Of a DNA stretch of 64,000 bases, positions 36,901 through 51,100 are shown one piece after another. Each line of letters begins with the position of its first letter. Position 1 is the stretch's first letter. Location: the NCBI RefSeq assembly GCF_000972845.2, contig NC_040013.1, positions 4,144,642 through 4,208,641 of the forward strand, written 5' to 3'. The position numbers and the translations under genes are program-made. The notes below the pieces were generated by a model. It was not told the DNA's origin. It did no database searches and was given only the letters and a program-made list of their open reading frames with translations. The DNA is from Larimichthys crocea (Eukaryota > Chordata > Actinopteri > Sciaenidae).

Positions 36901-39900
36901 AATAAAAGTTTGTTCTGTTCTCGATTCTGGAACTTCGCATCTCTTTTTGTTTTTTTTATGTTTTTATCACTGCTCGTTAATCTTCACTCGATGATCCTTC
37001 CTCTCTTTGCGCGGCGCGGCGTCTCAAACAACATCCTGTTAGTTTTGAGCCCGTATCTTCTGATGCTTCTGAGTCGGGATTTCTTTTTTTGCGGGCGTTG
37101 ATGACGGAACAACAACGCGCTGCCCTACTGCCGCAAACAAAAAAAGAACAACAACAACAACAATGGGGGCAATTACAGACTGATGCTTCGCAACCTCCAC
37201 TTCATTCCCCGTTATCTTCATTATTCAGCTCCTCTTGAATCAGCTATTAAAGGTAATTAAGCGATTCATCAAGTCAGTTTCAATTACTGGGAGCTTGACA
37301 GCTGCAGATTACAATCAGTAGGGGTGAGGAGAGAGACGGGAGAGAGTGAGAGAGGGAGGCATCAAAAACTGGAAGAAGAAAAAAAGTGGAGAGAAAGTAT
37401 GAGAAGTACCAACAGATCAGGCAGCAATGAGATGAGCAGGAAGCTCCTCTGGGTGTCACGAGGGACTGTATCCACATGACGCTCCGTGGAGCAACAGGCT
37501 CCATCGCTGCCACCCACTCATTTAGCTTTTGCTCCATCATCGGGCTTGAGGTGCCTGACACTGTCTCAACTACACTATCATTACTCTGTCATAGACTGCA
37601 AGAACCGTGATGTCGCAGCTAATAATGAGCGCTGTCGCCACCGCGATGGCAATCACGCCACAGATAGGAATATATTTGCCGCCTGACACGCGGTGCCCAC
37701 TCGTAATAAAGCTCACATGTACCGTTGGATCATAAAAATGCTCGCACCGTGAGTGCCTAATTTATGACGACCAGTTAGCGGGCTCACTTTTAAAATTAGG
37801 TGCGTGTCGGTGCTGAGAGCGTTTCCAGGATGTGCGACCATTAGGCCGGTCAAAGGACGACTTCAATTTATGTTTGGCTGATTAACCCCACTCTCTGCTT
37901 GCACACTTTAACACGTTAGGTTACAGAATAATTCATCTGGGAGGGACTATTATGTCCTTTAGTTGTCCATTAGAGTCAGGTTTAGTACTGTCTCGATGGC
38001 TATCATAAGTCACCCAGTGCAGGTTGTAATTGCTGGACTAAATACAGGAGAATTGGCTATAACATGTATCTCATGGGGTATTGAATTTCCAAGGGGACAC
38101 CTTTATCCCCAAGGTTTCCTTTCATCGTTATATCAGCAGACTGCACAAGGTTACCTTGCTAATAATTTTCATTGTGGTAGACAATGGCTGAGAAACACTG
38201 GATGGTAAAAAGGGGACAATAATTACATTTTAGGCTTCAATCAAAACACCCGATCCTATATTTAATTTCCCACTCCAATGCCATCTTGTTTTTTTATTTA
38301 TCTTTACACCACTTTTCATTTCAAGACACGATGAAGTCCGACCCAGTGTGAAAGCGAGAGCGGAGCAGATTAATGTGAAGAGATTCCCCGTGAAAAATTA
38401 TACATTTTTATGGAGTTTATTTATACTCTGACAGTCTAACGTTATATGTTGGCATTCTATCACCGCAGAACTTCCTGGCCTCACAAATTACTGTTGGCTC
38501 CAGCAGCGTGCACCATCTTCTTCTCTGGCTCGCCTGCACAAAGCCCCGGACTCCACCACCGTATGCTTACATAATCCACTGGGCACTATTCACTGTCGGA
38601 TAATAATAATAATAATAATAATGCAACCCTTAAGTGCTGCATCTAAAACAACTTTACATATAATAGTGATAATAATACAGTCATATATTTCCGCCTTAAA
38701 GAACACAAACAGGTCTTACTAACCATGAATATAATTGAAAACAACAATAAGCAAACAGCAAATTTAAATGAAGGAAAACAAAGGAACGTGGCCAGCAGCA
38801 GCACGGCGGGAACACTAGAAGGAAACAGGAGCTCTCAATATGTATCCCCGAAACAATAAAAGGGCAGCCAGGACACCTTTCCCACTCTATCTTTTTTTCT
38901 TCTCATCCCTCGATTCATTAGGCTAGGTCAAGCGTAGCTAAAAAAAACTCTCATATATTCCCACGTCGAGGCGAACAATCAGTAAACACTTACCTACTTC
39001 CAGCCTGTGAGATTTTTTACTATCTAGCAACCAGGTGCTTCCTTATCTCCGAGGATGTGCAAAAGACACAAGATTTATCACGCAGTGGTGGAGGACATGC
39101 TTCCGGACGGTAAACTTTACTGTACATTGTCCTCAAGTGAAAGGGGTCAAAGAGGAACCTCAAAGGAAGACATACATTCACTGGGTGCTGCACATGCTGT
39201 GAGTGGATTTCCGCCAGAGGCGTTAAGATGATGCTCAGACCGTTGTAAAAGGGACTGCAGTGTTTTGTGGGGCGGGGGGTCTCACTAATCAGTTCTAAGT
39301 CAGTCCTGTGTCCTTCCAGTGACCGATACTCATGCTCATCATCCTACCCATACTTTAGAAGACTCAACTAGCACATTAAGACGATGTTCAGACCAACAAC
39401 AGAGGGCCAAGTTGAACCTGGCCACACATCCAGCAAAGGTGCTGCATGCATCCAATTAATGCATGCAACTAGGCCTGGGTATCATGTTTTGGATTTTGAA
39501 TTTATATGGCAATACAATGATTCATAATCACTAGGAAGCCAATGATCTACCAGGAACATATGGAAGACTTAACAGCTTTTGCTTTTTTGCATACGTACCC
39601 AGATTGGAGGAGGCTCTTCCTTCTGCAGCCCTGTCCTTCAAACCCTCAGCTATAGACAGCTGCTGTTCATGGTACTGCTTTGCCCTCTCCAAGTCTTGCA
39701 TGCAGCGAGCAGCATGACCCAGTCCCGCGTAGGCTCTCATCTCGATGGACTTCTCCTCCAGCTCCTGGGCAAGCTCCAGAACGTGAGTGTGGTAGGACAT
39801 GGCCTTGTCAAAGTTACGGTGGTAGTGGTAGGCACTGCCCAGGTTGCTATACGCCCGAGCTTCCTCTCGTTTATTTTCCAGGGCCTTGGCAATGCCCAGG

Positions 39901-42900
39901 TGCTGCTCATGGCACTGGACAGCGTTTTCAAAGTCTCCCATGGCGATGTAGACGGCGCCCATGTTTCCCAGCTCGCGTGCCTCGGACAGCTGATCCTTGG
40001 ACTGTTTGGCCAGCAGGACGCACTGCTTGTGGCTTGCTAGGGCGTTTGGATAGTCCCCTATGGCTGTGTATACATGGCCCAAGCTGCTCAGCGCCATTGA
40101 AGCAGCCTATGGATAGAGAGAGAAAGACAGACAGGAGGTAAGTAAACAGCAAGGTAATAAACTGTAGGCTTATTTTTTTAAAGAAGAAATCTCACATAGC
40201 CCTATTAATTATACCCACATTCCATCAACAGTGAGTTATTTTGTTGCCTTTGCACCACAGATTCCCCACCCACGCTCAAACGTCCCCATGGCCAGAAATA
40301 TTCATCAAATGGAGACAAAAAAAAACTAAATTCCCAAATCTCTTAGGAGGCTTACTGCTCAGAGACCAAACAACAAACAAAACCTGATTTGATTACATCT
40401 TTGCTATGTGACGAGGGGGGGTAAAGTGCGATGCAGATCAGCGCAGCGGCAGGCTTGTTTTAAAGCCATCAGTTTGCCCACTGCAATCACGCTTCATGGC
40501 GCGCCACCACCAACGGAACAAAGACACTGCTAATCAGGGGGGAGAAGAGAGGGGTTTCAGCTTCACACCAGAGCGGCGGGGGGCCGGCTGGCTGGCTGAC
40601 TGAACGCTGGAAAGACCTCAGAGCTAAAAAAAAACAGAGAGAGAACAATATTCTGTGTATTCTCATCTCCGCTCTATCATCCATTTTCTCAAGCGGTGTC
40701 CACCTGTGAAAATAAAACGCCACTGAACACTGGCTACAAATGCAGAAGGAGACGTTTGGAAGTAAAACGGAGAGGTCTCACACAAAATGCTGTCTTGACC
40801 TCCTACGTGACACCATCAGTGCAGGCTTATTAACTGTTTATACAGAGGGTAAACAGCTGGGAATTGGGGTCAGCTGTCTTTGAGTGAACAGATGTTCAAT
40901 TAATCATGCAGGACCAGCTAATAAAGCATCTCCTTCCTGAAGTCACCACTCTGCATCCTCTAGCCAGGAAGGGATGCTGGATGCAGGCCAGCAGAGAGGA
41001 CAGACAACCTGACAGGGAAGGCCACGGCGATGCCCATCTTAAGTTTAGAGGCTGAGCAACGGGGGGTGACCTCGGGGGCGTTTAGAGGCAGACGACTGGA
41101 AAGTCAAAAGTCAGCTGCATCAGGCTTTAGACGAAATATAAGCGCCACCTTCATCATTTTGAAAATTTACATAGACATTATTCCATAAATACATCAAGAT
41201 TTAATTTGAAGAAATGTCCCCGCAAAGAGGAGGAGATGTTTTCGCTCTCCTCTAGCACCACATAATGAAAATATTGAGCCCTCTGAATAAATGAAAAGCA
41301 AAGCACATCGCCGAGAAAAAAAAAATCAATACAACAGAACACTTCTGAAGATGCCTATAAAGACACTTTGCTTTGAATCTTTCATACATTCTTTTTCTAA
41401 ACACACACATACAGTACACCCCACCTATCTTTCCTTCATTTCACATAGCTTGCTGATGCCTGGCACCAATTACCTGCTGACATAAGGACTTCCAGCAGTT
41501 TGCGCAAGTTTAAAGACTCGACAAGGCATTATACAGGCCCAGGGAGGCAATTACCCTCCGTCACAACTGTTGCTGTTTCATGTTCCCAGATAGCCTATCT
41601 AGAGCTGCTCAATTACATGTGCCTTTTGAAGCCTCGCTCCATCTCTCCGACTCAAACTTCCACTTTTCAGAGCAGAAAACAGAGAGGATTCCTCATCTCC
41701 GTCTGTCTTCGACGGAGTGCACTGGGAGACGCAAGGACAGAAAGCGAGATTGGGCAATCTTTCTCCAGTTGAGATGAGTTGCTCTTGTGATCACTGTCCC
41801 TCTAAAGTGAGACTGCAACGCTGCGTTTTCTCCTCAGATGGAAGCCAAGATAGGCAGATAATGAGGAGCCAGCCTTGCCAGTCACAGAGGATGCACTGTT
41901 TGGCTCAGGGACAGACTCTGGGACCATACATCTCTCACTTCTGACTGCAGCCCTCTCCCACCACTGCTCATTTCGACTCCTCACCAGGATCGCAAAATAA
42001 CATTCCTTCTGGGAACGAAATAATTGCCCGAAATACATAATTTCTGCCAAATTGACTTCGTTCTAATTCGATTCCATTTTTTTTTTTGCGCACTTATCTT
42101 TCCTCCCTCCCCGCTCGTACCCTCTCTCCCACGTCTCTCAATCCGTCTGCAGAGTCAGATCTGATTGTGTTTACAGGGTCCGGTCCTTCTCCGGATGTGC
42201 GCTGATTTGATTAATCCTTACGCCGAGCTTTATAAACTGTTGATAAACCGCTGGCTCTTATCAGCAAACACATTTTGCACCAAGGGTCTCCTAATGAAAG
42301 GTAAACTAGTTCTGCCTGGGAGAGACGAGAAAAAATAGGAGAAGGGAGGCGGCAGAGGAGGGCTGGGATGACATGTTAATCAGAAATGCTTGGCTCCAAC
42401 AACATTATTCCATTTCTTTCCTCTGACAAGGACAGTGGTTAAGGATTCCTTGCTGATTCTCCTCCGTCAGCCTCCTTTACTAAGTATGTTTATATTCTGC
42501 AGCACATTAGAGAAACGACTGCTTTCAGAGCACATGCTAGAGGTAATGTATTGTACTTAACATAATTAGCCCCTTATGTCATGCAGCAGAGCTGCTCATG
42601 ATGGCTGGGCTTGGTGCTGTACAAGATCTGTGACTCTGAGCCCCTCGTGTGTTTTATTTCTTACCCTAGAAAAAAAAAAATCGCTGCTGTGATGTATGTG
42701 GTTGTGCCTCGCCTCGCAGCTGTGTGAATATGCCTTTGAAAATCAAAAAAAAACCTTGTTTCACTTTGGACCTATGAGCTCTGATATTCTCCAAAACAAC
42801 CAAGGCTATCATCACAGCCAGGCAGGAGTTTATGGGACAAGCCTGGTTGCCATGGAGATGCAAATGTCTGGAATATGGCCTACCGCTACTGCTTTGCTCA

Positions 42901-44568
42901 TAAACACGGGCGTGAAATCTCCTTCTGAGTGGACAGAAATAGGCAAACAAAGACATGAGCAAGCGTACAAACAAGCATCCGACTGCTTTCATACGAAAAA
43001 CATTTGCCTCTTTTTGAGTGGTTATATTTCAACAGAGCCACATGTCTCTTACTTATTTATTCTACCTGAACAAACATCACCAAGGTACAACACGGTGAAA
43101 CCAAATGCTGTAATAAATACTGTAATAAATATACAAATTCTCTAAAGGTCAGAAAAGTCAACATGTTTGTGTATTTCTGATTTATAAATCAATTGCGAGA
43201 AAGGAAAGGGGAAGTAAAAGTGAGCATGAGAGAGAGAGAGAGAGAGAGAGGCAGACACGGGAGGTGTAAGGTGTTAAAGAGCCTGCAGTTTGCCCTCTGT
43301 CCAAACAGCATGTCCTGCAGGAGGGCATGGCCGCCGCTACTTCAGTAAAGTGCCGTTAATGGGATTATACGGCAGAGGAGAGCAGTCACTCCCTCTTGAC
43401 TGGAGGGGATGGAGAACAGGCTTGATTCCATTACAACAGAGGTGGGAACAACGCTCTCCTTCACTGTACCGATACAGATGTTAAGCTATTAGTTCACAAT
43501 GCTCACACGCATGCAGATGAGTGAACTAACTCATTGGAATAAAGGTTACATCTCAATATAACAACTTAATTACGAGGGGCGAAAATAATCGATTTAACAG
43601 CGATACCACACATCCATCTGTCACGTCTTTATGCTATGTCTTTATATAGAAATTCCCATGACATATACGTGTCCTCATTTTTGTCCAAACATGCCTCCTT
43701 CCAGTCAGATAATGGCAATCAACCAAGAAGATAAGGATGTTTACTGCCCTCTGTGGAGTAAATCAGCAGTGTGGAAATATTTTGGGTTTCGGAGAAATAT
43801 GCCGCGACGAGGTAAAATACTCAGGAAGCACGACGAACCTGGGCGGGCAGCTTAAAAAAAGAAAGACGGTGTAACGTGTCAGATGTCGACCGCTCACCAA
43901 CGCAATGACTATCACAGCTGCCATTTCATACTTCATTTGCAAAGAGATGAGGCCTCACAGTGTCGTCTAGAATGACGGTTTTAGTGAGCTGCTCGATACT
44001 CCAGAGCCGAAATCAAGCATATGATATTATCTCATATCGATCGGAGGCCGCTGAATTGAATCATATTGCGGGAGACTGTGATATCAGCAAATATTGTATC
44101 GGGAGTCAAGAGTAAAAAAATTCGCAGCATAATTTAACTACACACGAGTTTACTGTAACGAAATAAAGCTTTATGAATCAATTAATTGCTTAGTCAATAA
44201 AAGAAAATAGTGAAAAAAAACGCCCATTGGAACCAGAGATGGTGACATCTTCTACGGTCGTGCAACATGGAGAAAAACAGCAAATCTTCATTTAAAAAAG
44301 CTGAAACTAGCAAATGTCAATTGACTATTTCATTAATCAATCGTTTCATCACTATAGAAACGGCTACATTGATCAAATTTAATCAATTTGCATGAAATAT
44401 TTGTCCAAAAGCTGCATACAAGCGTGTATTGACTACACACTGCTATTAAATTCCGGGGGTTGAACATCAGAGAAACAAACAAAGCCACTGTGATACCAAC
44501 TGCTTCAAAAAGATGAGTCATGTGACTAAAAAACAGTACACACAAACATCATCAATGTATTCCATTGA

Positions 44569-44601
<33 letters not shown>

Positions 44602-45333
44602 AACAGCTGTCTAATTAAAAGGCAGTGCTGAGGGAAGGTGAGTAGGACCATGCACCAGTGTTTCCCTTAACGAGGTGGGCTCAGGCAGCAACAGGAGCTG
44701 GCTGGCAGGGAACAGAACCGCGCGCCGGAGGGAGCGGGGCGCGGGAGGGTGGGAGGAGGTGGAGGAGGGCAGATAAAAGGACTATGGGAGAGATTGTGTT
44801 TGAAGGATGAGAGGAGAGAACACTGGAGACATCCCCAGGGCGAGGATGTCTTTAGATCTGAATTCACCTGCAGCGATGCATTTTGACAAAAAAAAAAGGA
44901 AACATCTCAACTGTAATAAACTCGAGAGGATTCTTCTTGAAGAAGCTTGAAAGATGCTTTTCTGGAGGAGTGTGATCTTGTTTGTGTGAGCATGTGCACA
45001 AAAAAGACAAAAACAAAAACAAAAAAACATCATGTATGTGCATGTGTGCATAAACGAGAGCTAACAGGGAGGAGGGATGCTGGTGATGTCAGCGTGGATG
45101 CCGGAGGGGGGGCGGGGGTGGATCTGATAAAATATTCAGCTGGTTTTATGGGCGTATACTCCATTCTCTTTCCTCGCTCGGTGTTTGCACACAGATATGG
45201 ATCCTATGGGAGCCACCATTAGATCGGCCAAATGACTGTGCCTCTCTGCCACATCAAAACCTTCTGCTTTTTTTAAGCAGGCGAATGCAGTGCTCTGCCA
45301 AGCGAGGGCAGGTACAGCTGTGCCTGACTGCTC

Positions 45334-45373
<40 letters not shown>

Positions 45374-48091
45374 CAGCTGATAAGCCTGGCACAGGCCAGA
45401 TTGAATTCAACCAAATTACAGACCACCTTTCTAAGACTAATATATAACAGTCATAACCCTCTTCTTTCCAGGATCACAAGTCAATGCAAAACAGGCAGCG
45501 TTCAAAAGTGTCCTTTATTTTGAAAACCTACTTGCTCAGATATCATTCTGTCTAATCAATCATCAGAGCTAATCCAATCTATTAACAGTGATGAGATACC
45601 AGAGGAGCCACTTGTTTCTCTATGACCCGTGTGACCTCCAGCATGTAGATAAATGACGCCAGAGGACCTGTAGGCTTGATAATTCCTTTAGCCTTCACAG
45701 GACACGTTCACAAAGGATTGATTGTCACTAAAGGTCAAGCTACGGGTAAGGGCACTCGTGACAGTCTTAACAGACAGCGCGGTAGCTGTCTGTTAAGACT
45801 GTCTGCCGCTCAAACGGTCACACACTCACGCGTATACTGTACGCTCGCAAACAAGCACACGGACACACGTGAAGCGAACTAAAGATACAGACGAGCTGCA
45901 GTGGAGGCGATGCTGCTTCTGCTTGTTTTTTCGTCTGAGCTGTAGGAAGTCTGCAGTGGTGCCAGCCAAATGGTGGATCATTTGCGGTTACTCCAGAGAC
46001 GCGGTATACATTCTCTCACACATCCTTACACAGAGACAAAAAGTAATACATAAATACACCAAATGCATCCCAGAGCTTTGTGGTTTCAGCCCGGTCTACG
46101 TGCGTGTGTGTGGCCGACATTTCTTTTTGCATTTGCATGTATTTGTGCATTTACACCACGGCATCTACGCTCCAGTACGTGCCGCTCGTGTGTTTGTCGA
46201 GGCTATATTTTGCGACTTGGTGGCAAGCAGGCAGCCGAGAGGAAGGAACACACGAGGCACCGAGTAAAATTGGATCTGACAGTCTCCATTGGTGTTGGTG
46301 GAAAATTTGACTGTTCCCTTCAAGTGGTGTGGGGGTTTGATATTTCAAGCTCCCTCTCTCTCTCTGACAATGCGCTAGACAAAACAAGGTTTACAGAAAT
46401 GGCCTAAACGTTAAGTGAGGAGAAGAAAAAAAGAGAGAGGGAGGGTGGTGGTGGTGGTGGCGGCACGGTAAGTGAGCAGGAGACCGGCTCCACCTTTTCA
46501 AACCCCCACAGCCCCCCCTACCTAAGCCCCAACGCCTGTCCCCTGTGACAGGATGTCAGCATTGTTCAAATGCAAAAACAGCCCTCCCTGCCTTCAGATA
46601 TAAACACATGAATCTTAGGGAGGAAATTGAAGAGGTGGCACGCCGGGGAAACAGGGGCACTGTGAATGAATCTTAATGTACGCTAAATCAGAGCAAAAGC
46701 CTTGAAGGGCTGCACGGGGCTGCTGTTTATTTCTGTACTAAAGTCAAATCTCCATGGGCATAGCTGTGTGATGCCTGCTGGTGTAGGGAATCAATTCTTG
46801 GGGGACCTTGTGGTGACAGAAGGGGAAATCACAGTGGTGTTTCAAAGACATTCCAGGAGGGGTTTGAGGTAAACATCAAGGTTTGCCACTTTGCAAAGCG
46901 AGGGACAAAGCAGAGAGAGAAAGAGGCGCATAATGCTGTTAAGAGTAGATCACTGCTGGGGCGGTGTTTAGCTCGGTTGGTAGAGCAAAGGCTGTACAGA
47001 GGCTCAGTCCTTGATGTGGAAGCCCAGGGTTCGAATCCGACCTGTGGCTTTCCCGCATGTCATTCCCTGCACACATTCCTGTCACTCTTCAGCTGACTAT
47101 CAAAATAAAAAGCTTGAAATAACCAAAAGAGTAGATCACTATGTCTTTAAACACTAACAGCAGCTGTTAAAGTGACACTGCTGAATGAGTTCAGAAATGA
47201 CTGTGCTGATTAAAACATTACCTGTCAGCAGCTGAAATCTTTTGGGACGTGATCTAAAGAGAGATCTGAAATCTGAGCAGGTGGGACAAGCGACACACTC
47301 ACTCACGAGTTAGATTAAAAGGGATGGATGCAACGCTGGAAAATACAACGTCATTTTCAAAGTCTATCCATTATAAGCTAATTTGCTGTTGTTATATCTC
47401 CCTGCTGGGTATGAGGATTCGGTGCCAAATATAGCATTATGGCTTGCAGGCCCCCGCTTGCATCTGAGAGCGTTCAGCAGGAAGCCAGGCAGTCAATCCA
47501 AGGACGCTGGACTCCAGGGTTATTCAAGGGCATTTTGGAGGCCCGGGCATGGGAGGCACTGTCCCTGTCAGCCCACACAGCTGGACAAATCAGCCCTGAC
47601 ATATAGGACTACATGGTCCAACCCTTTTGTTTTTTCAGTGGTACACAAAAAAAATTGTTAGGTAGCAAAGGAAAGGAGAGGAGAGGAGAGATAAGAGAAC
47701 ACAGGTTAAGGTTTGAGGACCCAGATCAATATGAGCTGGCCAGAGCTGTTGCCTGGAGCACCCTGGCACAATGAAAGGAATGAAGAGTGACAACCAAATG
47801 TCCAGACTCTCAGCGCCTCGCCGTTCCCTTTGAGAGGGGAGACAGAGCTTTTGTGCCGCTCTCCTCTAATCCACCTGCAGCAGCAAGAGACGCACGCCTA
47901 ATGGGTTTAAGACCAAATCAGATTTCTGTGAAATAGAAGGATGCATGGCTGCTTTCAATTGCTTTGTTTTAAAGTGTGTTTTCTTTAAGGCGAGCTTAAC
48001 AAAATGACTTTAAATCTAAAGTAGATCAACGTGGAAAGCAGTAAAGAGAAAGCATCTTTTTTAATATCTAGGAAAGGTGTCCAGACCTACG

Positions 48092-48127
<36 letters not shown>

Positions 48128-51100
48128 TTTTGGAGTGTTGAAAACATCTTGTCTGACTGATTCCCACCTCGGCCATCTCAGTTTCAGGTCGACAGCAGTG
48201 ATATGGCTGTCCTGGTTCCTGGTTAACGCAATAAACTGGTGACTGTCAAAAGCCAGACGACTCAAGTTTCTCTGTGGTTTTGTTTTAATTACGAGTTAGA
48301 AACAGTTTTTCTCCTCAGAGGGAACTGGATAAATGAACAGTGTGACTGTTTAGAGACACCCATGACAGCCTTTGTACCGTTCAGGAAAGAAAGAAACCAA
48401 AATCTTCCAAACATCCAATTTCCATCAAGAGCAATCGTTTTTATATCCAACGGGTGGAATGACGGTGACAAACAGGTAGTTATCAGCCCAATGTGCGGCT
48501 CTGCAAGGTTTTTCAGCTGCTTTTAGCTTTTTTTTGCTCCCAGTACAGGACAAATATTGAGAAAATGAGAGCAAATGTTGGACTTATATTAGTCAGGTAG
48601 CCAGAAACACGACCACGAATGAATGCTTATGTCGCTCAGTGTGTCAACTAACATGTCAAATGTGGTGTCAGCTTCTTCCTCTGACCCCAAGTGGCCAAAG
48701 AAGGAGCTAGACTTACAGTATAACAAGAATATAAGTCTAACATTCTAATATATACTGAATACATTCAAAGTCCGTTTTCAGAAAAGGAACAAATAAATAT
48801 AACGTCCATCAAACCAGCCTCCCATCTCGCACCTGTGAGTTAACCAGCCAGCTCAATCATGCTCTCAAGTGTTGGGCGAATAAATCTGCAATGACATGCA
48901 GCTGAGAGTGCGAAAGAACCTCGTTCTACCTCCAGCCTAGCACACAAACCTTTTAAATCCCTTCCTCCCTCTGTGCTTTTCTTCCCCAAATGTAATTACA
49001 AGCCTGGTGAGGGTGGCTACTGTGGCCTGGGCAGCCTGCAGAACACAGCATCAACACCAGCACTTGGTGGTATCAAAAGACCGGGCCTGTCCCTCTAAAG
49101 CACCTCCGCATCTCACTGCTCCATAGACTGTGGCTCCTCCAAGCTACACCAGACTAACCCCATGCTTTCAGCACCACTGGATCCTTCAGCTTTAGCCCCG
49201 GGCGGACAGAACTGGACTGACTGATAAAGAGAAAAAAAAGAGGATCTCACTACTGGGCTGTTTCATTACATCCATGAACACATTATGCACATATGCACAC
49301 ACACATGCACAAAAACACTGTGTACACACTACCTCCCAGTGTGACAGAGATTTAAGACCATGAGGATGGTAAGCTCCCTTAGTGCAGCATGATGGAAGCC
49401 AAATCCCAGGAACATTCCTTTCCATGTCCCATGGAAGACACATCTGCCTCCTGGGGGGGCACTGTGCCCCTATTTTGAATGTGTGTCAAGGCAGAAGGAT
49501 CAAAACCAGAATTTCCTAATTACTTTCCTTAAGTCTAATATTTCCCGGGAAAGCACCGCAGAGCTCCTCTGATGCCGTTCATTTGCAGGTAATATGGAGT
49601 GCCGAGAACCAGGCGGACGGAGAGATAAAGCTGATGGCAGATGAGAAGCGGGCCAAGTTGTAGTGCGGGGTGCAGATGAGACAGGAAGGCACGATCAGGA
49701 AATAATCGGTGCTTTTAAAAGGCTTGCTTTCCGGGAGACGCTGGGCCACCTGCCAGTGACGCCTCCAGCTGTGAGCACACGCCACGGGACTCTGATTGAC
49801 AGGGAGGGTAAATAGTTGCTAGCAGGGGCCCTGATTGTATCTCTCACCCCTGGCAGAATAGGAGCCACATTGGAAGGGTGATTGGGTTTTGTTACAGCCC
49901 CTCAGCCACAAATTAAGTTGGCATCTCAACCAACCGAGCCATCCGAGATGCACGTTTGCTTAGGGCTGCTTTCTGCTCTTACAACCAGCCCAGTGCCCAC
50001 AGAAAACACACAAACACACATCTGTCTCTGCTACTTTAGCGAAGGCCTTCTGAGGGGAAAATAGGAGCAACACATCCTAATGGATAAAGATATATGGAGG
50101 GAAAAGGAGGCAGAGCTTTGAAAGAGACAGAGAGCAGAGAGAGGGGAATATGTTTACCAAACACTCTGCGGGGACTGTATTGGAATTTGAAGGCCTGATT
50201 TTTCTGGAATGCCTGTTGTGTTCAGGTCACGCAATGTAAGAAGGGGGATTTGCCAGCGTAGGAGGAGTACTTGGCTCCGCTAGACTCCCCCCACTGAGGA
50301 CAAGCTGTGGCTAAAAGAAGGTGCTCAAGGTGGGGAGGAGGGGGACGCGGGGGCGGACTTTGTATGCTGAGCAAGAGCTCGAGAGCGTCACACGAGCACC
50401 GATTGAAATTCTACTTCCAACGGTCAAGCACAGGAATGATAGGAAAAAAAACACCAGCGTGGCTTCAAACAAAGTGGATTTCTGTCCATGCTAGATTGGC
50501 TTCTTCACGCTGTGGAGTGACGGAGCAATCACAGCCCGCTCTCGTTAAGTGACGGGACGCAGGCCTCGCCGCCGTTAACGTACGCCTAACTGCTGCCGCT
50601 TAACAAAAGGCGAGCGGGCTAGTTTTAGAGGAGCTAAGGAAAAAAAGGGAGCAAGGAAAAGGGGCGGAAATGAGAGAGGAAGGGTGAGAAGGAGGAGGAG
50701 GAGGAGGAGGAGGAAGAGGAGGAGGAGGAGGAGGGGGGTTAGAAGTACAGCTGAGCCAACACCAACAACTATTACATGACTCATCCCACATCTGCAGCCC
50801 TGAATGGCTCTGGCCTAAACTGAGGTGGCCTGTAAACCAGAACCTAGGAAGAGTCCACTGAGCTCTGCAGCTAACAGATACTACTATGGACAGCACACTA
50901 AATAAAATGAGACTCTTTACATAACACTTCCCGTGTACTGCATTACTCGTATACGTGCCCCCATACGGCTCTGATGATGTTCTCTTTGAATTTTGCTTCG
51001 GTTCATAATAAGTCTTGTAAATTTGGGTACTACACGGAGGCAGCCTGGTTTAATGACACACTGACCCAGACTAAGAATCCTATTTTGTGCAGTCTCCTCT

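Noticed and set aside
39470..39540. CTAGGCCTGGGTATCATG, resembling the start of some dispersed fish repeats
   Set aside because: It is too short, and no second end was found before exon 2 begins at 39599.
45760..45803. A microRNA precursor
   Set aside because: The stem is 19 bp with a 6-base loop and does not continue outside. Standard precursors need about 30 bp or more of near-continuous pairing.
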